From Mycobacterium sp. (GTDB taxonomy: Bacteria; Actinomycetota; Actinomycetes; Mycobacteriales; Mycobacteriaceae): a stretch of 38,842 nt of DNA. The stretch lies in NCBI RefSeq assembly GCF_019243155.1, contig NZ_JAFAUS010000151.1:1-38842 (forward strand), read 5' to 3'. Positions 27,647 to 35,936 of the stretch are shown piece after piece. The notes beneath the pieces were generated by a model. The model was not told the origin of the DNA. It searched no databases and saw nothing but the letters and a program-made list of their open reading frames with translations. The position numbers and the translations under genes were made by a program. Position 1 is the first letter of the stretch; every line of letters starts with the position of its first letter.

Positions 27647-29017
27647 ATGGCTGCGCTATCAGCGGTCGTGTTCGCGCTGAGCGGGTGGCTCGGGCTGTAC
27701 CTGCTGGCCCGTGACCCCCGAAAACCCGTGCTTGTGCTGGCATCGATCGGTCTGTGCGGCTTCGCCCTGGTGGTGGCCCTGGACGCGATCCGGACGGCCG
27801 GAGTCGCGCATGTCAGGCTGCTGAGCCAGCTCGAGGTCTACCTGGTCGTGGTGCCCAGCGTGGCGTGGTTCGCGGTGCTCATCGAGCTGTCGCGGCCGGG
27901 TGACAGCCCGCGAGGGCGCACCCGGGAGGTGTTGCTCGTCGGGTGCGTCGGTGCGCTCACCCTGGTGGGGGCGGCGATGGCCGGAAGCGTCGACGGGCCG
28001 ATCCGCCCCGGCCATCTGGTGATGTTCGCGGTGATCTCGACGTCCACTCTGGGGGCGATGGCCTTCGGGTTGCGCCGGCCCACCCCGCCGATGCCCGTCG
28101 TCGGCCTCATCGTCCTCGCGACGCTGTTCTTCGCGCTGGCCAACGCCATCCTGATCATTCCGCTGGGCCTGGTGCCCAGCTGGCTGGCGTTGGCCTCGAC
28201 CGGCGTCGATGTGTTCTCGCTCGGAGTGGCGGTGGCGGTTTGGGACGCCTTCGACGAGGGCCAGGCACTGCGCGCCGACATGCGGCGCTCGTTCGCCGGC
28301 TCGATGGTGGTGGCGGTGCTGTTCGGCGGCCAGGCGGTGATCGGCCTGGCCGTGACGCGCGGCGAGGCCACCGCGCAGCTGGTGCTGAGCGTGCTCCTGT
28401 TCAGCAGTCTGGCCATCGCCCTGGCCGTGCAGGTGCTGGCCGATCCGCTCGCCGGGGTGCTCGACCGGTTCGCCTTCTCGAAGTCTCCCACTTTGCGCGC
28501 CGACCGGGCCGCGCTGCGGCACACCGGGGCGGCGTTGCCGCTGCGCGCGACCCATCCCGCTCTCGACGTCGACGACGAAACCTTCGCCAGGCTCACCCGC
28601 CGGGCCCTGGGCCACTACGGCGACCTGAGCAAATTGGTGGCCAGCCCGCTGACCGCGCTGCCGGTGATCGATGAGCGACTGGCCGCCCGGGACGCACCCG
28701 ATCACCCGCTGGAGCGCGCCAACGAACTCAAAGCCGTTCTCGCGGATGCGATCGCCAGGCTCAAGCCGCGCGACTCCGGCGATTTCGGCACCACCGAGCA
28801 GTGGCGTTATTACAACTCGCTGTACTTCCCCTACGTCGCCGGCGTGCGCGCGTACGCGCAGAACGCCACGGCCTCCGGGTTGGATCCGACCGCGAAACAA
28901 GCCTGGCAGTGGTTCGTCACCGAGGTGCCGCAGCGCTCGCTGCACAACTGGCAGAACGCCGCAGCCCGCCTGATCGCCGCCGATCTCCGCGAGCGGGTCC
29001 CGGTCCCCAGCGACTAG
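27647..29017 (+). CDS. Polytopic membrane protein with a conserved cytosolic C-terminal domain, uncharacterised
   Basis: 456 residues. The N-terminal ~270 contain about eight hydrophobic segments (near 2-20, 28-47, 63-80, 93-112, 121-140, 150-175, 180-199, 218-236, 245-268), like the seven-helix sensor modules found before signalling domains. The last ~180 are soluble, with [39 protein letters not shown] and [23 protein letters not shown]. No kinase, cyclase or phosphatase motif is visible. It sits 15 bases after the prenyl synthase, where M. tuberculosis has PE genes. I do not recognise a named family; a membrane sensor is an inference from layout only. Confidence 0.8.
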   Translation: MAALSAVVFALSGWLGLYLLARDPRKPVLVLASIGLCGFALVVALDAIRTAGVAHVRLLSQLEVYLVVVPSVAWFAVLIELSRPGDSPRGRTREVLLVGCVGALTLVGAAMAGSVDGPIRPGHLVMFAVISTSTLGAMAFGLRRPTPPMPVVGLIVLATLFFALANAILIIPLGLVPSWLALASTGVDVFSLGVAVAVWDAFDEGQALRADMRRSFAGSMVVAVLFGGQAVIGLAVTRGEATAQLVLSVLLFSSLAIALAVQVLADPLAGVLDRFAFSKSPTLRADRAALRHTGAALPLRATHPALDVDDETFARLTRRALGHYGDLSKLVASPLTALPVIDERLAARDAPDHPLERANELKAVLADAIARLKPRDSGDFGTTEQWRYYNSLYFPYVAGVRAYAQNATASGLDPTAKQAWQWFVTEVPQRSLHNWQNAAARLIAADLRERVPVPSD

Positions 29018-29022
29018 CCTGA

Positions 29023-29268
29023 TGGGGACGCGAGTTCCGCAGATCCCCAAGGCCGGGAAAGCACGTGCTGCTACTCGAATTCGTCATCCCCGGGCACGAC
29101 CGCGAATTCACCGGCACGTGGGCCGACCTGGAAATGCTGCTGGTCGCCGGTGCCCGTGTGCGCACCGCGCCCGAATACGCACAACTGCTCAGCCGCGCCG
29201 GTTTTCGGATGACGCGGGTGGTGCAGACCGCGTCGCCGCTCAGCGTCGTCGAGGCCATCGCGATTTAG
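29023..29268 (+). pseudogene. Remnant of an O-methyltransferase (C-terminal ~80 residues)
   Basis: After a stop at 29020-29022 the frame reads WGREFRRSPRPGKHVLLLEF, then VIPGHDREF, then DLEMLLVAGARVRTAPEYAQ and LLSRAGFRMTRVVQT-SPLSVVEA. This is the end of SAM-dependent O-methyltransferases of the Methyltransf_2 type: strand 4 'GxxVLLLE', the 'DLxMLVxxGGxERT' helix and the terminal 'GF...VV.T.SP.SVVEA' strands. The SAM-binding glycine loop and dimerisation domain are missing. A GTG at 29065 could start a 67-residue peptide, but that could not be an enzyme. Most likely the leftover of a deletion ending just after the upstream gene. Confidence 0.75.
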
Positions 29269-29424
29269 GTTCAAAACGTCATCTGTGATCGGGAATACAC
29301 CGATGAACTAGCTGGTCTTTCTCTCCGTGGCAGTAATTGGCAGCGCCACGAGTCGATATGGCAGTGCGCAGCGCGGCACGCTGAAAGCTGTTCGACACAA
29401 ATCGCCATCGCGAGGAGTAATCAC

Positions 29425-29838
29425 ATGGCCGCAATAACTGGTCTGACAACCCGCAAGCTCTACGACTCCACCGACTCGCTGCTGCGTTTCGCCATGCGCG
29501 CTGATGCCACGTTGACGGGGCTGTGCGGCTTGGCGGTCGCCTTCGCCTCTGACCCGCTCGCGTCGCTGACCGGCCTGACGTCCTTCCAGGAATACAGCCT
29601 GGGTGCACTTTTCGTGCTGGGCGGACTGTTCGTGTTCACCCTCGCGGCGCTGCCCAACCTGCGCCGTGCCGGGATCGGCGTCATCGCCGCCAACGTCGTC
29701 TTCACCTTCGCCGCGATCATCGCCGCGGGAGCGCTGCCGCTGACGGCTGCCGGGGTGACCGCGACGCTGGCCGGTGGCATCTACACGGCGGGGTTTGCTG
29801 CGCTGCAGTACCTGGGCATGCGCCGTCTTGCGGCGTAA
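29425..29838 (+). CDS. Small four-helix membrane protein, uncharacterised
   Basis: 137 residues. After a polar start (MAAITGLTTRKLYDSTDSLLRFAM) there are four hydrophobic segments (about 28-42, 57-76, 83-102, 108-128) with little between them. The ending GMRRLAA is basic, so both termini are probably cytoplasmic. A strong GAGGAG ribosome site lies 8 bases before ATG 29425. The 156 bases upstream hold no gene. It lies in the lineage-specific patch between the prenyl synthase and coaA, convergent with coaA 9 bases away. No family recognised. Confidence 0.75.
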   Translation: MAAITGLTTRKLYDSTDSLLRFAMRADATLTGLCGLAVAFASDPLASLTGLTSFQEYSLGALFVLGGLFVFTLAALPNLRRAGIGVIAANVVFTFAAIIAAGALPLTAAGVTATLAGGIYTAGFAALQYLGMRRLAA

Positions 29839-29847
29839 CCGTTCGCG

Positions 29848-30873
<1,026 letters not shown>

Positions 30874-30886
30874 TTAGCCGGCCGAC

Positions 30887-30892
30887 TAGTCT
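30887..30892 (+). promoter_or_regulatory. -10 box (TAGTCT) of leaderless glyA promoter
   Basis: TAGTCT ends 7 bases before the glyA ATG at 30900, matching TANNNT at leaderless spacing. The start and its promoter look intact and native even though the coding region is atypical. Confidence 0.55.
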
Positions 30893-30899
30893 CGTTGTC

Positions 30900-32369
30900 A
30901 TGTCAGCCGACTTGACCCGCACCGCCATCTCGACCACGTCACCGGGCGCCGAATACGCCGACACCGCGACCGCTGCCTACCGAGCAGCACTGCAGGTGGT
31001 CGAGTCCGTCGAACCACGCATCGCCGCGGCGACGCGCAAAGAGCTCGCCGACCAACGTGATTCGCTCAAGCTGATCGCCAGCGAGAACTACGCGTCGCCT
31101 GCGGTCCTGCTGACCATGGGGACCTGGCTGTCAGACAAGTACGCCGAGGGCACCATCGGACACCGGTTCTACGCCGGATGCCAGAACGTCGACACCGTGG
31201 AAAGCGTCGCCGCCGAGCACGCCCGTGAGCTGTTCGGGTCGCCGCACGCCTACGTGCAGCCGCACTCGGGCATCGACGCCAACCTCGTTGCGTACTGGGC
31301 GATCTTGGCTACCCGGGTCGAGGCGCCGGGCCTGGCCGACGCCGGCGTCAAGCACGTCAACGACTTGTCCGAGGCGGACTGGGAGAAGCTACGCAACGAG
31401 TTGGGCAATCAGCGCCTGTTGGGCATGTCGCTGGACGCCGGCGGCCACCTCACCCACGGCTTCCGGCCCAACATCTCCGGCAAGATGTTCCACCAGCGCA
31501 GCTACGGCACCGACCCCGACACCGGGTTCATCGACTACGGCGCCGTCGCGGCCGCCGCGCGTGAGTTCAAGCCGCTCGTAATCGTGGCCGGCTACTCCGC
31601 CTACCCGCGCCGGGTCAACTTCGCGACGATGCGTGAGATCGCCGACGAGGTCGGCGCCACCCTGATGGTGGACATGGCGCATTTCGCCGGCCTGGTGGCG
31701 GGCAAGGTGTTCACCGGCGACGAGGATCCGGTGCCGCACGCGCACGTCACGACCACGACGACGCACAAGTCGCTGCGCGGTCCGCGCGGCGGCCTCATCC
31801 TGTGCCAACCCGAATACGCCGACGCCGTCGACAAGGGCTGCCCGATGGTGCTCGGCGGGCCACTGTCACACGTGATGGCGGCCAAGGCCGTCGCGCTCGC
31901 CGAGGCGAGGCAGCCCGCGTTCCAGGCTTACGCGCAGCGGGTTGCGGACAACGCCCAGGCCCTGGCCGACGGCTTCCTCAAGCGCGACGCCCAGCTGGTC
32001 ACTGGGGGCACCGACAACCACATCGTGCTCCTCGACGTCACATCTTTCGGCTTGACAGGGCGCCAGGCCGAGTCGGCGCTGTTGGACGCCGGCGTCGTTA
32101 CCAACCGCAACGCCATCCCCGCGGACCCCAACGGCGCCTGGTACACGAGCGGCATCCGGCTCGGCAGCCCGGCGCTCACCACTCGCGGCTTCGGTCTGGC
32201 CGACTTCGACCGGGTGGCCGAGCTGATGGTCGACGTTCTGGCCAACACGAAGCCGGAGGGCACTTCCAAGGCCAAGTACTCGCTGGCCGATGGCACCGCC
32301 GAACGGGTCAGGGCGGCCGCGGCCGAACTGTTGGACGCCAACCCGCTCTACCCCGGCCTTGCGCTCTAG
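30900..32369 (+). CDS. glyA: Serine hydroxymethyltransferase, divergent long form
   Basis: 489 residues; PLP enzyme that converts serine and tetrahydrofolate to glycine and methylene-tetrahydrofolate. Motifs: [48 protein letters not shown] and [14 protein letters not shown] with Schiff-base Lys290. It is ~60 residues longer than canonical mycobacterial GlyA1 (426 as I recall it). It has an extended N-terminus (~40 residues) and an insertion at about 131-172 ([14 protein letters not shown]...[11 protein letters not shown]) before [15 protein letters not shown]. Known long-form SHMTs occur in other bacteria such as Streptomyces and Chlamydia. Position between coaA and desA2 is that of glyA1, and the tail of canonical GlyA1 remains just downstream. 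Likely xenologous replacement. Confidence 0.93.
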   Translation: MSADLTRTAISTTSPGAEYADTATAAYRAALQVVESVEPRIAAATRKELADQRDSLKLIASENYASPAVLLTMGTWLSDKYAEGTIGHRFYAGCQNVDTVESVAAEHARELFGSPHAYVQPHSGIDANLVAYWAILATRVEAPGLADAGVKHVNDLSEADWEKLRNELGNQRLLGMSLDAGGHLTHGFRPNISGKMFHQRSYGTDPDTGFIDYGAVAAAAREFKPLVIVAGYSAYPRRVNFATMREIADEVGATLMVDMAHFAGLVAGKVFTGDEDPVPHAHVTTTTTHKSLRGPRGGLILCQPEYADAVDKGCPMVLGGPLSHVMAAKAVALAEARQPAFQAYAQRVADNAQALADGFLKRDAQLVTGGTDNHIVLLDVTSFGLTGRQAESALLDAGVVTNRNAIPADPNGAWYTSGIRLGSPALTTRGFGLADFDRVAELMVDVLANTKPEGTSKAKYSLADGTAERVRAAAAELLDANPLYPGLAL

Positions 32370-32370
32370 G

Positions 32371-32418
32371 TTCCCGTTGTACGAGGGCCTCGAGGACTGG
32401 GCGCTCGTCGGCCGATAA
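32371..32418 (+). pseudogene. Scar: last 15 codons and stop of the original glyA1
   Basis: Beginning two bases after the stop of the present glyA, in a different frame, the sequence reads FPLYEGLEDWALVGR then TAA. Canonical mycobacterial GlyA1 ends, as I recall it, FPLYDGLEEWSLVGR, an almost identical 15-residue tail. There is no start codon or ribosome site, so this is not a gene. The present GlyA ends NPLYPGLAL, so the two share the PLYxGL motif at the joint. It is best explained as the 3' end of a displaced glyA1. Confidence 0.85.
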
Positions 32419-32436
32419 GCTCGGGACGAGCCGCCC

Positions 32437-32467
32437 GAAGGACCCCCGAAGGACCCCCAAAGGACCT
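32437..32467 (+). repeat. 11-bp tandem repeat, 2.8 copies
   Basis: GAAGGACCCCC at 32437-32447 is repeated exactly at 32448-32458, followed by a partial, altered third unit (AAAGGACCT, 32459-32467). It lies between the glyA1 scar and the desA2 promoter and is a candidate variable-number locus. Confidence 0.85.
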
Positions 32468-32525
32468 AGGTCACCAGTTCGCCGCCACACGGAGCGGCGA
32501 TTTCAATGAACCTGTGTACGCGGGT

Positions 32526-32531
32526 TACAGT
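32526..32531 (+). promoter_or_regulatory. -10 box (TACAGT) of leaderless desA2 promoter
   Basis: TACAGT ends 6 bases before the desA2 ATG at 32538. It supports that ATG over the in-frame upstream codon at 32514, which lies before the box. Confidence 0.6.
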
Positions 32532-32537
32532 TATTTC

Positions 32538-33365
32538 ATGGCACAGAGACCCGTCGCGAACGCGCTGACCCTGGAACTCGAGCCGGTCGTGGAAGCGAAC
32601 ATCGACCGTCACCTGTCCACCGAGGAGATCTGGTTCGCGCACGACTACGTGCCGTTCGAGCGGGGCGAGAACTTCGCATTCCTCGGCGGGCGCGACTGGG
32701 ACCCCTCGGCGATGACGTTGCCGAGAACGTTGACGGACGCCTGCGAGATCATTCTGCTGCTCAAGGACAACCTGGCCGCGCATCACCGCGAGCTCGTCGA
32801 GCACTTCATCCTGGAGGATTACTGGGGTCGCTGGCTGGGTCGGTGGACCGCCGAGGAGCACCTGCACGCCATCGGGCTGCGCGAATATCTCGTTGTCACC
32901 CGAGAGGTCGACCCCACCGCCAACGAAGAGGCCCGCGTCCAGTACGTCATGAAGGGCTACCGCGCCGACACCCTCACACAGGTGGAGACCCTGGTGCACC
33001 TGGCGTTCACCGAGCGCACCCACGCCGTGCTCACCCGTAACCTGGCGGCGCAGCTCGAGGAGCCCATCCTGGCTGGCCTTATCGACCGGATCTCGCGGGA
33101 CGAGATGCGGCACGAAGAGTTCTTCGCCAACCTCGTCGCGCACTGCCTGGAGTACACCCGCGACGAGACGATCGCGGCGATCGCTTCCCGCGCGGCCGAG
33201 CTGAAGGTGCCCGGCGCCGACATCGACGCCTACCAGGACAAGGTGCAAAACATCGCCGAGGCAGGCATTTTCGGCCCCGAGCAGCTGCGTCAGGCGATCT
33301 CGGACCGCATCACCGCATGGGGCGTCGCCGACGAACCCGCGTTGCGGCAATTCGTGATCGGCTGA
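32538..33365 (+). CDS. desA2: Acyl-ACP desaturase-family protein DesA2
   Basis: 275 residues, the length of M. tuberculosis DesA2. Diiron-site signatures of plant-type stearoyl-ACP desaturases are present: ExxH at Glu107-His110 (TAEEHLHAIG) and Glu189-His192 (RDEMRHEEFF), with Glu70 and Glu159 as further candidate ligands. The family introduces double bases-saving cis unsaturation into ACP-bound acyl chains; DesA2 is implicated in mycolic acid synthesis, though its exact activity is unsettled. ATG 32538 is fixed by length and by the leaderless -10 box. Followed on the same strand by the PhoAT-like ORF and phoH2. Confidence 0.95.
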   Translation: MAQRPVANALTLELEPVVEANIDRHLSTEEIWFAHDYVPFERGENFAFLGGRDWDPSAMTLPRTLTDACEIILLLKDNLAAHHRELVEHFILEDYWGRWLGRWTAEEHLHAIGLREYLVVTREVDPTANEEARVQYVMKGYRADTLTQVETLVHLAFTERTHAVLTRNLAAQLEEPILAGLIDRISRDEMRHEEFFANLVAHCLEYTRDETIAAIASRAAELKVPGADIDAYQDKVQNIAEAGIFGPEQLRQAISDRITAWGVADEPALRQFVIG

Positions 33366-33455
33366 CTCGGGCCCAAGCCCCGCACTTCCCGCTTAAACCG
33401 GCGTCGCCACATTCGGCGTCGGCGCGCCTGCACAGCGCGCACGCGGCGACGAGAG

Positions 33456-33461
33456 TAGCGT
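33456..33461 (+). promoter_or_regulatory. -10 box (TAGCGT) upstream of the phoAT-like ORF
   Basis: TAGCGT ends 8 bases before an ATG at 33470, matching TANNNT at leaderless spacing. It is the best evidence that translation of a small ORF begins there. Confidence 0.5.
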
Positions 33462-33469
33462 CGTTCTCG

Positions 33470-33616
33470 ATGGTCAGCGTCATGCTCAGCTGCCAGGGCG
33501 GCACCTCCCGTCACCACAACGGAAGGACCGGCCCCGGTCCTGGTGTCGCAGTTCCCGCCGACATGCCTGTGCGGGTCCGCCGCACGGGCTTACCCCGTTC
33601 GAGGAGCGCTACGTGA
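33470..33616 (+). CDS. phoAT: Putative antitoxin PhoAT, small ORF overlapping phoH2
   Basis: 48 residues from ATG 33470 ([20 protein letters not shown]...). The stop TGA overlaps the phoH2 GTG start by 4 bases (GTGA at 33613-33616). In mycobacteria a small gene, phoAT, is reported directly upstream of and overlapping phoH2, its product acting as antitoxin to the PIN-domain toxin part of PhoH2. Position and overlap fit. The protein is basic and rich in Arg, Gly and Pro with no clear fold. The frame is open back to 33317, so a longer start inside the desA2 end is possible. I judge identity from position, not from recalled sequence. Confidence 0.6.
   Translation: MVSVMLSCQGGTSRHHNGRTGPGPGVAVPADMPVRVRRTGLPRSRSAT
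33525..33540. repeat. 7-bp inverted repeat inside the phoAT-like ORF
   Basis: GGACCGG (33525-33531) and CCGGTCC (33534-33540) with a two-base centre. It could be an operator or, as RNA, a tight stem 73 bases before the phoH2 start. No regulator known. Confidence 0.4.
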
Positions 33617-34914
33617 CCGATATCCGGACCTACGTGATCGACACTTCCGTGCTGCTGTCCGACCCCTGGGCCTGCAGTCGGTTCGCCGAGCACGAGGTGG
33701 TGGTTCCCCTGGTGGTGATCAGCGAGCTGGAGGCCAAGCGACATCACCACGAGCTGGGGTGGTTCGCCCGGCAGGCCCTGCGGTTGTTCGACGATCTGCG
33801 CCTTGAGCACGGACGGCTGGATCAGCCCATTCCCGTTGGAACACAAGGTGGTTCGCTGCACGTCGAGCTCAACCACACCGACCCGACCGTGCTGCCCGCG
33901 GGCTTCCGCACCGACAGCAACGACTCCCGGATTCTGAGTTGCGCCGCCAACCTCGCCGCCGAGGGCAAACGAGTCACGTTGGTCAGCAAGGACATTCCGC
34001 TTCGGGTCAAGGCCGCCGCGGTGGGGCTGGCCGCCGACGAGTATCACGCGCAAGACGTCGTGGCCTCCGGATGGTCGGGGATGCACGAGATCGAGGTCGC
34101 CCCCGAGGACATCGACGGGCTGTTCGCCGAGAGCGAGATCGATCTGACCGAAGCGCGAGACCTCCCCTGCCACACCGGTATTCGCCTACTCGGCGGAAGC
34201 TCTCACGCGCTCGGCCGCGTCACAGCCGCCAAGCGCGTCCAGCTGGTTCGCGGCGACCGCGAGGTATTCGGGCTGCGTGGGCGTTCCGCCGAGCAGCGGG
34301 TGGCGCTGGATCTGTTGCTCGACGAGTCGGTGGGCATCGTGTCGCTGGGCGGCAAGGCCGGCACCGGCAAGTCGGCGCTGGCCCTGTGCGCGGGCCTGGA
34401 GGCGGTGCTGGAACGACGCACGCAGCGCAAGGTGGTGGTCTTCCGTCCGCTGTACGCCGTCGGGGGCCAGGAGCTCGGTTACCTGCCCGGCAGCGAGAGC
34501 GAAAAGATGGGCCCCTGGGCGCAGGCGGTCTTCGACACCCTCGAGGGGCTCGCCAGCCCGGCGGTGCTGGAAGAGGTCCTCTCGCGGGGCATGCTCGAGG
34601 TGCTGCCGCTGACCCACATCCGGGGCCGGTCACTGCACGACTCCTTCGTCATCGTCGACGAGGCGCAGTCGCTGGAGCGCAACGTCTTGCTGACGGTGTT
34701 GTCTCGGTTGGGTGCGGGGTCGCGGGTGGTGCTGACGCACGACATCGCGCAGCGCGACAACTTGCGGGTCGGCCGTCACGACGGCGTCGCGGCCGTGATC
34801 GAGAAGCTCAAGGGCCATCCGTTGTTCGCCCACATCACCTTGCTGCGCAGCGAGCGGTCGCCGATCGCCGCGCTGGTCACCGAGATGCTCGAGGAAATCG
34901 CCGGGCCGCACTGA
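33613..34914 (+). CDS. phoH2: PhoH2, PIN-domain ribonuclease fused to PhoH ATPase/helicase
   Basis: 433 residues. The N-terminal PIN domain (about 5-145) has acidic residues Asp10 (YVIDTSVLL), Glu38/Glu40 ([11 protein letters not shown]), Asp101 and Asp104 (TDSNDSRIL) and Asp127, expected to bind metal for RNA cleavage. The C-terminal PhoH domain (about 225-430) has Walker [11 protein letters not shown] (246-255), Walker [12 protein letters not shown] (Asp349, Glu350) and a sensor-like [14 protein letters not shown]. Mycobacterial PhoH2 is known as a sequence-specific RNA helicase and RNase. GTG start 33613 lies within the stop of the phoAT-like ORF, giving translational coupling typical of type II toxin-antitoxin pairs. 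Confidence 0.95.
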   Translation: MTDIRTYVIDTSVLLSDPWACSRFAEHEVVVPLVVISELEAKRHHHELGWFARQALRLFDDLRLEHGRLDQPIPVGTQGGSLHVELNHTDPTVLPAGFRTDSNDSRILSCAANLAAEGKRVTLVSKDIPLRVKAAAVGLAADEYHAQDVVASGWSGMHEIEVAPEDIDGLFAESEIDLTEARDLPCHTGIRLLGGSSHALGRVTAAKRVQLVRGDREVFGLRGRSAEQRVALDLLLDESVGIVSLGGKAGTGKSALALCAGLEAVLERRTQRKVVVFRPLYAVGGQELGYLPGSESEKMGPWAQAVFDTLEGLASPAVLEEVLSRGMLEVLPLTHIRGRSLHDSFVIVDEAQSLERNVLLTVLSRLGAGSRVVLTHDIAQRDNLRVGRHDGVAAVIEKLKGHPLFAHITLLRSERSPIAALVTEMLEEIAGPH

Positions 34915-34928
34915 CGGCCCCGGCCGTC

Positions 34929-34986
34929 TCGAGTGTGCGCGGACGGCGGGTTTTCGGCAGTTTTCCCGCCCTGCACGCACACTCGA
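34929..34986. repeat. Nested inverted-repeat element, copy 2
   Basis: Outer arms TCGAGTGTGCG (34929-34939) and CGCACACTCGA (34976-34986), a perfect 11-bp pair; inner arms GGCGGG (34945-34950) and CCCGCC (34965-34970). Same design and outer-arm sequence as copy 1 at 14284-14344. It starts 15 bases after the phoH2 stop. Confidence 0.8.
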
Positions 34987-35013
34987 CGCCCAAATCGCAC
35001 AGTCGGGGGCGGG

Positions 35014-35019
35014 TAGGCT
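35014..35019 (+). promoter_or_regulatory. -10 box (TAGGCT) of leaderless deacetylase promoter
   Basis: TAGGCT ends 6 bases before the GTG start at 35026, matching TANNNT at leaderless spacing. Confidence 0.55.
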
Positions 35020-35025
35020 GCTGGC

Positions 35026-35901
35026 GTGCCGAAACGACCCGACAGCCAGGCCTGGCGCTATTGGCGGACCGTTTTCGGTGTCGTCGCGGCCGGCGCCGTG
35101 TTGGTGATCGGCAGCCTCACCGGACACGTGACTCGCGCGGACAACGTCAGCTGTGCGGTCGCCAAATGCGTGGCGCTGACGTTCGACGACGGCCCGGGCC
35201 CGTTTGACGCTCGCCTGCTGCAAATCCTCAAGGACAACGACGCGAAGGCCACCTTCTTCCTGATCGGCAACAAGGTGGCGGCCAATCCGGCGGGGGCCAA
35301 GGCCATCGCCGATGCGGGGATGGAAATCGGAAGCCATACCTGGGAACACCCCAACATGACCACCATCCCCACCGAAGACCTCGCCGCCCAATTCAGCAAG
35401 GCCAACGACGCGATCAACGCCGCGACCGGGCGGACACCGAGCCTCTATCGCCCCGCGGGCGGCCTGTCTGATCCGGTCGTGCGCCAGGCCGCAGGCCAGG
35501 CGGGCCTCGCCGAAATCCTCTGGGACGTCATTCCTTTCGATTGGGCGAACGACTCCAATACGGCGGCGACCCGGTACATGTTGATGACCTACATCAAGCC
35601 CGGCTCGGTGGTGTTGCTGCACAGCACGTACTCGAGCACCGTCGATTTGGTGTACCAGTTCATCCCGGTGCTCAAAGCCAACGGCTACCGCATGGTGACG
35701 GTCAGCGAGCTGCTGGGATCGCGCGCAGCCGGCAGCAGCTACGGCAGCCGGGAAAACGGCCCACCCGTCAACGGCCTGCACGATATTCCGGCGGCCGAGA
35801 TCCCGACGCTGCCGAATACCCCATCGCCGAAGCCGATGCCCAACTTCCCGATCACCGACCTCCCGGGCCAGAACTCGGGCGGCCCGAACAACGGTGCCTA
35901 G
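35026..35901 (+). CDS. Polysaccharide deacetylase (NodB-type), Rv1096 homologue
   Basis: 291 residues. An N-terminal membrane or signal segment (TVFGVVAAGAVLVIGSLTG, about 15-33) is followed by a NodB domain with all five motifs: LTFDDGPGP (Asp54 general base, Asp55 metal), SHTWEH (His104 and His108, metal), RPAGG, DW (Asp172) and LLHS (His199). Such carbohydrate-esterase-4 enzymes remove N-acetyl groups from peptidoglycan sugars, giving lysozyme resistance; Rv1096 is reported as a peptidoglycan deacetylase. The last ~50 residues are Pro/Gly/Asn-rich and disordered. Start: GTG 35026, supported by the leaderless -10 box. Confidence 0.93.
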   Translation: MPKRPDSQAWRYWRTVFGVVAAGAVLVIGSLTGHVTRADNVSCAVAKCVALTFDDGPGPFDARLLQILKDNDAKATFFLIGNKVAANPAGAKAIADAGMEIGSHTWEHPNMTTIPTEDLAAQFSKANDAINAATGRTPSLYRPAGGLSDPVVRQAAGQAGLAEILWDVIPFDWANDSNTAATRYMLMTYIKPGSVVLLHSTYSSTVDLVYQFIPVLKANGYRMVTVSELLGSRAAGSSYGSRENGPPVNGLHDIPAAEIPTLPNTPSPKPMPNFPITDLPGQNSGGPNNGA

Positions 35902-35924
35902 CAGAAGCACGGAGCGTGCACGGC

Positions 35925-35930
35925 TACCTT
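35925..35930 (+). promoter_or_regulatory. -10 box (TACCTT) of leaderless adenylyl cyclase promoter
   Basis: TACCTT ends 6 bases before GTG 35937, matching TANNNT at leaderless spacing, and decides between GTG 35937 and ATG 35940. Confidence 0.45.
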
Positions 35931-35936
35931 TATAGG

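Noticed and set aside
29022..29288. 88-codon ORF in another frame over the methyltransferase remnant
   Set aside because: The methyltransferase-like frame explains the same bases with real homology; this one is Arg/His-rich noise.
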